Notes: generated by a model from the letters alone, not told the origin. Counted from the first letter of the stretch, positions 7,957-16,795 are shown. The stretch is 64,000 nucleotides of DNA from Streptomyces sp. GESEQ-35 (GCF_017948485.1 NZ_JAFFSX010000016.1:160617-224616), one strand, 5' to 3'. A program made the numbers and translations.

Positions 7957-8712
7957 ATGACCGAGATGGCACTAAAGGGGACGGTTTCCCTGGTCACGGG
8001 CGCGTCCAGCGGCATAGGCGCCGCCGTGGCCCGCGACCTGGCGTCCCGGGGATCGACTGTGGCCCTGGTGGCCCGCCGCGAGGACCGGCTGGACGCCCTT
8101 GCCGTGAAGCTGCGGGAGGCCGGCGGGAGCGCCCTGCCGGTGGCCGCGGACGTGACCGACGCCGAGCAGGCCCGCGATGCGGTGGAGCGGACCGTCGACT
8201 CCCTGGGCCGGCTGGACATCCTCGTCAACAACGCCGGGGCGACCCGGCCGGGACCGATGCTCGAAGCGCCGGTGGACTCCTGGGAACAGATGATCCGGGT
8301 GAACCTGCTCGGCACCCTCTACTTCAGCCACGCCGCCCTGCCGCACCTGATCGCCGCCGCCCGGGACGACCTCAGGGGCGTCGCCGACCTGGTGGGCATC
8401 AGCTCACTGTCGGGGCGCACCGTCAACAAGAGCAACGGGGTGTACGCCGCCACGAAGCAGGCACTCAACACCTACAGCGAGTCCCTGCGCCAGGAGCTGG
8501 CCGGCCGCCGGGTCCGCGTCTCGGTACTGGAACCGGCGTCGGTGGCGACCGACTTCCTGCCCGCACAGATGCGCACGCGACTGCACGAGCAGCGGCCGTT
8601 CGAGCGGCTGAGCCCGGCGGATGTCGCCGACGCCGTGGGGTACGTCGTCACGCGCCCCGCCCGTGCGGCCGTGAGCCATCTGCTGATCCGGCCGAGCGAG
8701 TCGGAGCGGTGA
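7957..8712 (+). CDS. SDR-family oxidoreductase
   Basis: A classical short-chain dehydrogenase of 251 residues. The NAD(P) motif TGASSGIG is at residues 14-21, then NNAG near residue 92, a catalytic Ser in ISSLSG and YAATK as the Tyr-x3-Lys pair. The arginines after the second strand (VARRED) suggest NADP(H) preference. I place the start at the ATG 7957, because GAAGGAG ends 6 nt upstream; a TTG 15 bp earlier is less likely. It faces away from the cupin operon and precedes the FadR-type regulator by 133 bp. Likely oxidises or reduces an alcohol or carbonyl of the cluster's substrate. Confidence 0.9.
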   Translation: MTEMALKGTVSLVTGASSGIGAAVARDLASRGSTVALVARREDRLDALAVKLREAGGSALPVAADVTDAEQARDAVERTVDSLGRLDILVNNAGATRPGPMLEAPVDSWEQMIRVNLLGTLYFSHAALPHLIAAARDDLRGVADLVGISSLSGRTVNKSNGVYAATKQALNTYSESLRQELAGRRVRVSVLEPASVATDFLPAQMRTRLHEQRPFERLSPADVADAVGYVVTRPARAAVSHLLIRPSESER

Positions 8713-8762
8713 GCCGGCTCCAGGCCATTGACTCCCGACCTTTGACTCCAGACCATTGCCTC

Positions 8763-8779
8763 AACCTACCAGGTAGGTT
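8763..8779. promoter_or_regulatory. candidate FadR-type operator 2 (perfect 17-bp palindrome)
   Basis: AACCTACCAGGTAGGTT is a perfect palindrome around a central A, 67 bp upstream of the regulator start. A sister site lies at 7893-7909. This fits autoregulation by the FCD regulator encoded next; binding is inferred. Confidence 0.65.
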
Positions 8780-8845
8780 AAATTGTAGGCGTTGACACCA
8801 TAGGAGATCCGGGCGCCGAACGTCCGGCACACGCTCGGGAGTGAC

Positions 8846-9679
8846 ATGTCCGTGCCCCAGACCCCCGCGAAAATCTTCCGCGGCCGGGTGGCCGACCAGA
8901 TCGTCGAGGACCTCCGCACACAGATCCTCAGCGGCACCCTGCCCGACGGATCACGGCTGCCGGCCGAACGGGAGCTGGCCGCGTACTACGACGTCAGCGG
9001 CCCCACCGTCCGCGAGGCGATCCGGGTGCTGACCGCCATGGGCCTGGTCAACACCCGCAACGGCAGCCGGGCCACCGTCACCGCGCAGGGCGACACCCTG
9101 CTCGCGGTGTCCATCGCCTCCGTGGTGCAGGTCGAGAAGGTCGGCGCCCGGGAGGCGCTCGGTCTGCTCGGCGCGCTCAACGCCTACGCCGCCGAACTCG
9201 CCGCCGAGCACGCCACGGACGAGGAGATCGCCCGGCTGCGCGAGGCGGCCCAGGCCATCCCCGCCGCCGAGGGCGTGGAGCGGTCGGCCGCGGCGCTGCG
9301 GGACTTCTTCGTCCTGCTCGCCGAGATCTCGCACAACCCGCTGCTGGCCGCCCTGTGCCGGTTCCTCACCGAGATGCAGGTCGGGCTCGCCGTGAAGCTG
9401 TCCGGCGGCGAGGGCGGCGACTTCGGACAGGTCACCGGTCCGCTCCACCCGGAGCGGATGCGGATCGTGGCCGCGGTCGCCTCCCGGGACCCCCGGCACG
9501 CGGCGGTCGTGGTCCGCGACTACCACCGCAAGGTCATCGAGCGGATCGCCGAGGTCCGCAAGGCCGCCGGGGACACCGGCGACTCCGAGACCGGTCTGAC
9601 CGAAGCGCTCACCGCCTGGCTTCAGTCGAACGTCACCCTGGGCGGCCAGGTCGCGAGCCGCCGGAGCACGCTTTCATGA
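8846..9679 (+). CDS. FadR/GntR-family transcriptional regulator (FCD type)
   Basis: 277 residues. The N-terminal wHTH (residues ~10-75) contains RLPAERELAAYYDVSGPTVR, the hallmark of GntR regulators. The helical C-terminal domain (~90-240) resembles the FCD effector domain, which binds carboxylates through a metal. The stop overlaps the start of the next gene (ATGA, 9676-9679), so regulator and decarboxylase are translationally coupled. It probably represses the cluster from the two 17-bp palindromes at 7893 and 8763 and is released by a pathway acid. A close paralogue is truncated by the left window edge. Confidence 0.92.
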   Translation: MSVPQTPAKIFRGRVADQIVEDLRTQILSGTLPDGSRLPAERELAAYYDVSGPTVREAIRVLTAMGLVNTRNGSRATVTAQGDTLLAVSIASVVQVEKVGAREALGLLGALNAYAAELAAEHATDEEIARLREAAQAIPAAEGVERSAAALRDFFVLLAEISHNPLLAALCRFLTEMQVGLAVKLSGGEGGDFGQVTGPLHPERMRIVAAVASRDPRHAAVVVRDYHRKVIERIAEVRKAAGDTGDSETGLTEALTAWLQSNVTLGGQVASRRSTLS

Positions 9680-11649
9680 CGGCACCGACCACCGTGAACC
9701 GCACTGTCCGCGAGGCCGCCTTCGACGTCCTGCGCCTGCACGGCCTGACGACCCTCTTCTCCAACCCCGGCTCGACGGAGGTCTCGTTCCTCACCGACCT
9801 GCCCGGGGATCTGGAGTTCGTCCTGGCCCTGCACGAGGGCTCGGTGGTCGGCGCCGCGACCGGCTGGGCGCTGGCCCGCGAGGAACCCGCGCTGGTCCTG
9901 CTGCACACCACCGCCGGGCTCGGCAACGCGGTGGGCGCGCTGGCCACCGCCCGCGTCAACCGGGCGCCCCTGGTCGTCCTGGTCGGCCAGCAGGACCGTC
10001 GGCACCTCGCCCAACAGCCCTTCCTCGCTGGGCGGTTGGAAGGGCTGGCCGGGGACTATCCGGTACGGGCGGAAACGCCGGCGCGCGCCCAGGACGTGCC
10101 CGGCGCGATCGGCAGGGCCGTGCACGCCGCCCGCGAGGCCCGTGGCCCGGCCCTGGTCCTCGTCCCCATGGACGACTGGGCGCAGCCGGCCGAGGACCTG
10201 CCGATAGCGGCCCCGGCCGCCGTGCGCCGATCGGCGGCCGCGGACCCGGGGGACGTCGCCGAGGTCGCCGATCTGCTGTCCGGGGCCGCCGCGCCCGTCC
10301 TGGTGGTCGGCGCGGGCGCCGACGGCGCGGACACCTGGGGAGCCCTCACCGCACTCGCCGAACGGCTCGACTGCCCCGTGTGGCAGGAGCCCTTCGGCGC
10401 CCGCGCCGGATTCCCCCAGGACCACCGGCGCTTCGCCGGCCACCTCCCCGCCGACCGACCCCGGCTGCGTACGGCACTCGCTCCGCACGACCTGGTGCTG
10501 TGCGTGGGCGCCCCCTTCCTGCGCCAATACCCTTACGCACCCGGCAAGTTGACCGACGCCCGCGTGATCGTGGTCACGGACGACCCGACCGAGGCCCACC
10601 ACTCCCCCGTCGAACTCGCCGTCGTCACCCCCCTGGCCGACTTCTGCAACCGCCTGGCCCGCCGCACACCCCCGCGAACACCGGCGGAGACCGCGACGGC
10701 GGGGCCGACGCCCCGTCAACCCCCTTCGCCCGCCGAGCCGTTGTCCCCCTCACCCGGGGGACCGTCATCTCCCTCGCCCGGCGGGCCGCCGGAGAAGACC
10801 ACCCCGGTCAGGGCAACGGCCCATCAACCCCCGTCGCCCGGGGAGCTGTTGCCCCCCTCTCCCGGCGGGCCACCGGAGCAAACCACCCCGATGCGGCCGA
10901 CGCCCCATCAACCCCCTTCACCCGCCGAGCCCTTTCCCCCTTTGCCCGCCGGGACACCGGGGGAGAACGCCCCGCTCAGACCGACCGCCCATCAACCTCC
11001 CTCGCCCGGAGAGCCGTTGCCCCCCTCACCCGGCGGGCCGCCGGAGAAGACCACCCCGATGCGGCCGACGCCCCATCAACCCCCTTCACCCGGCCAGCCG
11101 TTGTCCCCTTCCCACGTCCTGGCCGCCCTCGCCGAGCGGCTGCCCATGGACACCGTCGTGGTGGAGGAGACCCCGTCCTCGCGCCCCGACCTGCACGCCC
11201 TGCTGCCCGCCCGGGCGCCGCTCGGGTTCCTCAGTGCCGCGATGGGCGGACTCGGCTTCGCGTTGCCCGCTGCCGTCGGTGTGCGGATGGCCCGGCCCCG
11301 GCGCCCGGTGGTGGCCGTCGTGGGCGACGGCTCCTCCCTGTACCAGATCCAGGCGTTGTGGACGGCCGCCCACTACGGGGTCGGCGCCGTCTTCGTCGTC
11401 CTCGCCAACGGCCGCTACGCCGTCATGGACAAGCTCGCCGACCAGCACGGCGGGAAAGCGCCGTGGCCCTCGTTCGAGGAGGTCAGCGTCGCCGGGCTCG
11501 CCGAGAGCCTCGGCTGTCCGGCCCGTCGGATCACCGAGTACGCCGACCTGTGCGCGACGCTCGACACCCTCTGCGCCGACCTGCCGGACCGCACCGAGCC
11601 GCTGGTCCTCGAAGTCTCCGTCTCGGCAGAGGGCACGTTCCAGCCCTGA
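9676..11649 (+). CDS. ThDP-dependent decarboxylase (benzoylformate-decarboxylase-like) with proline-rich repeat insert
   Basis: 657 residues; benzoylformate decarboxylases are about 530. The pyrimidine-binding domain (residues 1-170) has FSNPGSTEVSF and LHEGS with the catalytic Glu; the middle domain spans ~190-325. The PP domain (~485-650) has VVGDGSSLYQIQ and the downstream Asn of the GDG-x-N Mg/ThDP motif. Between middle and PP domains lies a ~130-residue proline-rich segment made of 28-residue repeats (see repeat). It probably decarboxylates a 2-oxo acid to an aldehyde that the next gene's dehydrogenase oxidises. The start overlaps the regulator stop by 4 nt. Substrate inferred only from family and context. 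Confidence 0.88.
   Translation: MTAPTTVNRTVREAAFDVLRLHGLTTLFSNPGSTEVSFLTDLPGDLEFVLALHEGSVVGAATGWALAREEPALVLLHTTAGLGNAVGALATARVNRAPLVVLVGQQDRRHLAQQPFLAGRLEGLAGDYPVRAETPARAQDVPGAIGRAVHAAREARGPALVLVPMDDWAQPAEDLPIAAPAAVRRSAAADPGDVAEVADLLSGAAAPVLVVGAGADGADTWGALTALAERLDCPVWQEPFGARAGFPQDHRRFAGHLPADRPRLRTALAPHDLVLCVGAPFLRQYPYAPGKLTDARVIVVTDDPTEAHHSPVELAVVTPLADFCNRLARRTPPRTPAETATAGPTPRQPPSPAEPLSPSPGGPSSPSPGGPPEKTTPVRATAHQPPSPGELLPPSPGGPPEQTTPMRPTPHQPPSPAEPFPPLPAGTPGENAPLRPTAHQPPSPGEPLPPSPGGPPEKTTPMRPTPHQPPSPGQPLSPSHVLAALAERLPMDTVVVEETPSSRPDLHALLPARAPLGFLSAAMGGLGFALPAAVGVRMARPRRPVVAVVGDGSSLYQIQALWTAAHYGVGAVFVVLANGRYAVMDKLADQHGGKAPWPSFEEVSVAGLAESLGCPARRITEYADLCATLDTLCADLPDRTEPLVLEVSVSAEGTFQP
10700..11110 (+). 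repeat. in-frame 84-bp minisatellite encoding 28-residue proline-rich repeats
   Basis: The marker CC(A/G)TCAAC occurs at 10713, 10821, 10905, 10989 and 11073. The last four spacings are exactly 84 bp; the first is 108 bp because a 24-bp piece (SPSPGGPS) is duplicated. Each unit encodes roughly PTPHQPPSPGEPLPPSPGG plus PPEKTTPMR. All units keep the reading frame of the decarboxylase. A flexible interdomain linker is the simplest reading. Confidence 0.93.
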
Positions 11650-11692
11650 CCCGACTCCCAGCCCCATTGCCCCCCGCCCTCTGGAGGCCGTC

Positions 11693-13150
11693 ATGTTCCT
11701 GCTCGATCCCGCGCTCTGGTCCGGCAAGGCCGGCATCGGCGGCTGGACGGCCCCGACGGGCGGCACCGCCCCGGTCGTTGAGCCCGCCACCGGTGAAGTC
11801 CTGGAGGTCATCGGCGTCGCCACCGCCGAGGACGTCTCCGCCGCCGCCGAACGCGCCGCGCGTGCCCAACTCGCCTGGGCACGCACCCCGTACACCGAAC
11901 GCGCCGCCGTCCTCCGTTGCGCCGGCGACCTGTTCACCCTGCACGCCGAGGAGATCCAGCGCTGGCTGGTCCGGGAGGCCGGCAGCATTCCCGGCAAGGC
12001 CGCCTTCGAGACGAGCATCGCCGCGCAGGAGTGCTACGAGGCCGCCGCCCTGGTCTCCCGGCCGCTCGGGGAGGTGCTGCCCTCCGGCGAGCCGAGGCTC
12101 AGCCTGGCCCGCCGGGTGCCTGCGGGCGTGGTCGGCGTCATCGCCCCCTTCAATGTGCCGCTCGTCCTGGGCATCCGCTCCGTCGCACCCGCCCTGGCCC
12201 TCGGCAACGCCGTGCTGCTCAAGCCGGACCTGCGCACCGCCGTGTCCGGCGGGGTGGCGATCAGCCGAGTGTTCGAGGAGGCCGGGCTGCCCGAGGACGT
12301 GCTGCAACTGCTCCCGGGAGGCGCCGACACTGGGTCGGCACTCGTCACGGCCCCTCAGGTGCGCGTGATCTCCTTCACCGGCTCCACCGCGGCCGGCCGC
12401 AAGGTGGGCGCCGCCGCGGCCGAGCACCTCAAGCGCGCCCACCTCGAACTCGGCGGCAACTCCGCGCTGATCGTGCTGCCCGATGCCGACCTCGAGCGCG
12501 CCGCCTCCACGGCCGCGTGGGGTTCGTTCTTCCACCAGGGCCAGGTCTGCATGAGCACCGGCCGCCACCTCGTCCACGCCTCGATCGCCGACGAGTACGT
12601 CGAACGGCTCGCGGAGAAGGCGGAGCACCTCCCCGTCGGCAACCCGGCCAAGGAGGAGGTCGCCCTGGGCCCGGTCATCGACGCGGGGCAGCGGGACAAG
12701 ATCCACGGTCTCGTCGGCGCCAGCATCGACGCCGGCGCCCGTCTGGTGGCCGGCGGCACCTACGAGGACCTCTTCTACCGGCCCACCGTGCTCACCGCCG
12801 TCACCGACGCCTCGCCCGCCTACACGGAGGAGGTCTTCGGCCCGGTCGCCCCGGTCCGCGCCTTCTCCGACCTCGACGAGGCGGTCGCCCTGGCCACCGC
12901 GAGTCCGTACGGCCTGTCCCTGGGCATCCTCACGTCCGACGTGATGCGCGGCCTCGACCTGGCCGAGCGCATCCCCACCGGCCTGGTCCACATCAACGAC
13001 CAGACCGTCAACGACGAGGCAGTGGCCCCCTTCGGCGGTACCGCCGCCTCCGGCACCGGCGCCCGCTTCGGTGGCACCGCGAACATCGAGGCGTTCACCG
13101 AAACCCGCTGGATCACGGCCCGCTCGGCTCAGCCGCAGTACCCGTTCTGA
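11693..13150 (+). CDS. aldehyde dehydrogenase (benzaldehyde-dehydrogenase-like)
   Basis: 485 residues, full length for the ALDH family. The general base Glu252 lies in LELGGNSA and the nucleophile Cys286 in GQVCMSTGR; FTGSTAAGRKVG is the NAD(P)-binding turn. Overall it resembles benzaldehyde and vanillin dehydrogenases (XylC/MdlD group). It follows the decarboxylase by 43 bp with CTGGAGG before the ATG at 11693, so one transcript is likely. Together the two enzymes would turn an aryl-2-oxo acid into an aryl carboxylate through the aldehyde, as in the mandelate pathway. No mandelate dehydrogenase is visible in the window. Confidence 0.92.
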   Translation: MFLLDPALWSGKAGIGGWTAPTGGTAPVVEPATGEVLEVIGVATAEDVSAAAERAARAQLAWARTPYTERAAVLRCAGDLFTLHAEEIQRWLVREAGSIPGKAAFETSIAAQECYEAAALVSRPLGEVLPSGEPRLSLARRVPAGVVGVIAPFNVPLVLGIRSVAPALALGNAVLLKPDLRTAVSGGVAISRVFEEAGLPEDVLQLLPGGADTGSALVTAPQVRVISFTGSTAAGRKVGAAAAEHLKRAHLELGGNSALIVLPDADLERAASTAAWGSFFHQGQVCMSTGRHLVHASIADEYVERLAEKAEHLPVGNPAKEEVALGPVIDAGQRDKIHGLVGASIDAGARLVAGGTYEDLFYRPTVLTAVTDASPAYTEEVFGPVAPVRAFSDLDEAVALATASPYGLSLGILTSDVMRGLDLAERIPTGLVHINDQTVNDEAVAPFGGTAASGTGARFGGTANIEAFTETRWITARSAQPQYPF

Positions 13151-13410
13151 GGCGTCCCACCACCGCTTCAGACCGCCGGACGATCGGAGAACGCAGATCG
13201 GCTGAACGCTGCCCGCGCTGAAATGCCCTGACTTCGGGCACTGGATCACCCTCAACGCCTGGCTGGAGGAGCACCGGCGAACTCTTCCTGCGCTACTACC
13301 TGCCCTGCATCGACAGCCCGCCGCTGACCATGGACGGCCGGACGTCGCGACGTAGACCGTCGGGCAATAAATGAATGGCACGCAGCGCGGACCGACGGGA
13401 TGATCCGGTC

Positions 13411-14985
13411 ATGGCCTCTGCCTCGTCCGAGCCCCAGCCCCAGCCCGTACTCGTACACACGACGGCCGGCACGCTGCGCGGCAGCCGGGAGGACGGGGTG
13501 GCGGTCTTCCGCGGCATCCCGTTCGCCGAGCCGCCCGTCGGCGCACTCCGTTTCGCCGCGCCACGGCCCGCGAAGGGCTGGGACGGCGTACGGCCCGCCC
13601 GGGATTTCGGACCGCCGGCACCGCAGGGTATGGACGCGGCGGGGGACACGCAGGGCGACGACTGGCTGACGGCCAACGTCTGGACGCCCGAGCCGGACCC
13701 GGGCGCGAGGCGCGCGGTGATGGTGTGGATCCACGGCGGCGCCTACATGATCGGCACGTCCGGCCTCCCGGAGTACGACGGTGCCCGTCTCGCCAGGGAC
13801 GGCGATGTCGTCGTGGTGACCTTCAACTACCGGATCGGGGCAGAGGGGTTCGCGCAGATCGAGGGGGCGCCCGCCAACCGGGGTCTGCTCGACCAGGTCG
13901 CCGCTCTGGAGTGGGTGCGCGACACGATCGGGGCCTTCGGCGGCGACCCCGACCGGGTCACCGTCTTCGGCCAGTCGGCGGGCGGCGGATCCGTCGCCGC
14001 GCTGCTGGCGATGCCGAGCGCCACCGGGCTCTTCCGGAGGGCCGTCGCACAGAGCGTGCAGGGCACGTTCTTCACGCCGGAACTCGCTGCCGACATCGCC
14101 GCCGAATGCGCGTCGGAGCTGGGCCTGCGGCCCACGGTGACCGAACTCTCCACGGTGGACCCGCAGTTGCTGGCCATCGCCGGAGACGCGGTCACCGCCC
14201 GGCTGCCCGAGTCGGTCGACCGGTGGGGCCCGGTCGCGTACCGGTCGGTCACGTTCGCGCCCGTCGTCGACGGGGACGCCCTGCCCGTCACGCCCTGGCA
14301 GGCGCTGGCCGACGGCGCCGGCCGGGGCATCGACCTCCTCGTCGGGCACACCCGCGACGAGCAGCGCCTGCTGAGCCTGCTCGACGGTCTGCTCGGCCAG
14401 GTGACGGAGGAGCAGGCGGAACAGGCCCTGCGGCTCGTCGCCCCGGGCCCGGACGGCGCGCGCCGCTACCGCGACGGCTTTCCTGCCGCGAGCCCCAACG
14501 AGCTGCACGAAACGGTGAATTCGGACTGGGCGTTCCGCATGCCGAGCCTCCACCTCGCCCAGGCGCACCACGACGCCGGCGGCCGGGCCCACGTCTACGA
14601 GCTGACCTGGCCCGCCCCCGGCCTGGGCGGCATCCTCGGCGCCTGTCACGGCCTCGACGTACCGCTCGTCTTCGGGAACCTGGACCGCGGCCAGCCGGCC
14701 ACCCTGATCGGCGACAGCCCGTACCCCGAGGCGGAGGCGCTGTCCGCACGCATGCGTGCCGCGTGGACGCGGTTCGCCGTCGATGGCGACCCGGGCTGGC
14801 CCGCGTACGACGCGGAACACCGCCTGACGCAGGTATACGGTGCCCAGCCGGAGGTCACCCGCTATCCGGAGGAGACCTCACGCCTCCTGTGGCAGCATCA
14901 CACCTTCGCCCCGCTGCCGCTGCTCAGCTCACCTTCCGGCAGTACAGCGCGTCCGGCGTTCGAGCCGACCCCACCCGCCCGGTGA
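13411..14985 (+). CDS. type B carboxylesterase
   Basis: About 524 residues of the para-nitrobenzyl esterase / cholinesterase-like alpha/beta hydrolases. The oxyanion-hole motif WIHGGAYMIG is followed by the nucleophile elbow GQSAGGGS (Ser189); the acid is probably the Glu in GHTRDEQ and the base the His of GACHGLDVP. There is no signal peptide, so it is probably cytoplasmic. I used the ATG at 13411; an in-frame ATG 36 bp upstream is possible and neither has a convincing ribosome-binding site. Its 3' end overlaps the convergent glycosidase gene by 62 bp. The substrate could be an aryl ester from the neighbouring cluster, but that is a guess. Confidence 0.9.
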   Translation: MASASSEPQPQPVLVHTTAGTLRGSREDGVAVFRGIPFAEPPVGALRFAAPRPAKGWDGVRPARDFGPPAPQGMDAAGDTQGDDWLTANVWTPEPDPGARRAVMVWIHGGAYMIGTSGLPEYDGARLARDGDVVVVTFNYRIGAEGFAQIEGAPANRGLLDQVAALEWVRDTIGAFGGDPDRVTVFGQSAGGGSVAALLAMPSATGLFRRAVAQSVQGTFFTPELAADIAAECASELGLRPTVTELSTVDPQLLAIAGDAVTARLPESVDRWGPVAYRSVTFAPVVDGDALPVTPWQALADGAGRGIDLLVGHTRDEQRLLSLLDGLLGQVTEEQAEQALRLVAPGPDGARRYRDGFPAASPNELHETVNSDWAFRMPSLHLAQAHHDAGGRAHVYELTWPAPGLGGILGACHGLDVPLVFGNLDRGQPATLIGDSPYPEAEALSARMRAAWTRFAVDGDPGWPAYDAEHRLTQVYGAQPEVTRYPEETSRLLWQHHTFAPLPLLSSPSGSTARPAFEPTPPAR

Positions 14986-16795
14986 ACGCGACCCCGGACG
15001 CGTACTCGTCGTCCGCGCACTGACCCTTGTAGTGCCCCTGGGCGAAGTCACCGCCCTTGGGCGCCGGTCCCCGGTTGTCACCGCGGTCGAACCAGACCGT
15101 ACGACCGCTCGTGCCGGCGGTCGGGCCTGCCGCGCACAGGGCGGAGGACACGGCAGCCCCGCGCACGCTGTAGCCGATCATGAAGTAGCCGTCGGCGCAC
15201 TGGAGTTTGGTGTAGCCGGACGCCCAGTCGTTGCCCGGCGTGACATGCCGCTCGTCGACGACCACCTCATGACCGCCGGCCGGAGCCGATGAGGATCCGA
15301 TGTCCGAGCACAGGCCCCGGTTGCCGGTGTGGCTGAGGCCGAGCAGGCGCTGCCCGTCGGGGCAGACCGCCTTGCGGGCACCGGAGTCGAAGTCGGGCAG
15401 CGCCCGCATCCGCCGGGACTGGACGAAGTCGCCGTGGTCGGGGCTGAGCATCGACCACTCCGCGACCGGCGCGACCTGGCCGGTGCGCCCCTGGGCCTGG
15501 ACGAGCCGGGTCCAGGCGCCGGCCCGCCAGTCGTCACCGTCGTACACGCCCATGCGGTTGCCCGCCGCGTCCCAGTGCAGCAGCGCCCAGCCGTTGCCCT
15601 TGCGGTCCTCGTGCCGGCCGACGAGCGGCCAGTACGCGAAGTCGGCGTCGGTACGGATGAGTTGGTCGACGAAGTTCTCGAACCAGGCGCGCTGCTTCGC
15701 CCCCGTCTCGTCACGGCCGCCGACACCGAACTCACTGATCCAGACGGGGGCGGTGAAGTGCTGGTCCTGTTCGGAGCTCACGAAGAAGGCCTGCCGGTTC
15801 AGGACGTCGATCAACTCGGCCGGGCTCAGATCCCGGTAGCGCGGGTCGCTGGTCTCCCCGGTCCCGGTGGCTCCGCTGTGATTCGGGCCCGTGTAGTCGT
15901 AGAAGTGGGCGGAGTACACGAGCTTTCCGGAGTCGACGAGGGTGTGCGAGAGACGGCGTACGGGCTCCAGGGTGGGGCGTTCGTGGGCGAAGCCGTCGAC
16001 GGGGATGCCGGTCCAGTTGATGCCCTCGACGATGATCAGCAGGTCGGGATCGGCCTCCGTCAGGATGCGGTCGCCGATGCGCTGCGAGGCGGCGAACCAG
16101 TCATGGTCGTCACCGAGGCCCCAGTTGGGGTCGTCCCAGACGTTGCGGCGGACCTCGTTGTAGAGATCGGCGCCGACCACCCGCTTGTTGTCCTTGTAGC
16201 GGCGGGCCATGAACAGCCAGTCGTTCTCCCAGGTCTCGGCCGACTGGCTCGCGTTCCAGCGCTCGTTGCCGTCGACTCCGCAGCACCAACGGGTCGTGTT
16301 GGTGTGGTTGTTGAGGATCACGGCGAGTCCGGCGGCGGTGAGCTCACGGACCACGACGTCGTACACCTGGAGCGGTATCATGCCGCGCAGCGACGGATTG
16401 GCCGCGACGGCGTCGTCCGTGACGGGAACGGTGTCGTGGATCATCTCGTTGGAGAAGGGGAGGCGGATGCTGTTGATCCCGATCTCCTGGAAACCGGCGA
16501 TGATCTCGGCCATGGGGGCGCGGTCCAGGCCGAGCGGGATCCGGCCGGAGTTCTCGCCCGCGTGATGGTTGGCGTCGTCCGCCGTGTCGCCAGAGCCGTT
16601 CCAAGTGCCGCTGGCGCCGTGCCAGTTGCCGGAGCGCAGTTTGAAGCGGTCACCGTCGGCGTCGACGATCCAACGGCCGCGGGTGCTGAGCGGTCCCGCC
16701 CACTCCGCGGCGGCCGTGCTCTCGGCCTGCGCGGGAGTGGGTGCCAGAGGCAGCAGGAGAAGTACGGCGACCAGTGTGGCTCTGAGGATGCGCAT
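14924..16795 (-). CDS. secreted GH5-family glycoside hydrolase with C-terminal cysteine-rich module
   Basis: 623 residues. A Sec signal peptide ends near residue 24 (LLLLPLAPTPAQA). The GH5 barrel (residues ~30-440) has SIRLPFSNE, the acid/base Glu214 in LYNEV and the nucleophile Glu355 in ISEFGVG. It should hydrolyse a beta-glucan-like polysaccharide outside the cell. The last ~150 residues contain three similar units, each opening with CPDG, CADG or CADD and closing with a second Cys, probably a disulfide-stabilised binding module I do not recognise. The ATG at 16795 follows GGAG and gives the signal peptide directly. The 3' end runs 62 bp into the esterase gene on the other strand. Confidence 0.88.
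   Translation of the reverse strand: MRILRATLVAVLLLLPLAPTPAQAESTAAAEWAGPLSTRGRWIVDADGDRFKLRSGNWHGASGTWNGSGDTADDANHHAGENSGRIPLGLDRAPMAEIIAGFQEIGINSIRLPFSNEMIHDTVPVTDDAVAANPSLRGMIPLQVYDVVVRELTAAGLAVILNNHTNTTRWCCGVDGNERWNASQSAETWENDWLFMARRYKDNKRVVGADLYNEVRRNVWDDPNWGLGDDHDWFAASQRIGDRILTEADPDLLIIVEGINWTGIPVDGFAHERPTLEPVRRLSHTLVDSGKLVYSAHFYDYTGPNHSGATGTGETSDPRYRDLSPAELIDVLNRQAFFVSSEQDQHFTAPVWISEFGVGGRDETGAKQRAWFENFVDQLIRTDADFAYWPLVGRHEDRKGNGWALLHWDAAGNRMGVYDGDDWRAGAWTRLVQAQGRTGQVAPVAEWSMLSPDHGDFVQSRRMRALPDFDSGARKAVCPDGQRLLGLSHTGNRGLCSDIGSSSAPAGGHEVVVDERHVTPGNDWASGYTKLQCADGYFMIGYSVRGAAVSSALCAAGPTAGTSGRTVWFDRGDNRGPAPKGGDFAQGHYKGQCADDEYASGVAFTGRVGSARTPDALYCRKVS

Noticed and set aside
10700..11110. 84-bp repeats as CRISPR-like array
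   Set aside because: Units are contiguous, coding and in frame; there are no unique spacers or cas genes.
13151..13410. Possible gene remnant with coding-like sequence between the dehydrogenase and esterase
   Set aside because: Short, no start or recognisable domain; noted only as a non-coding gap.
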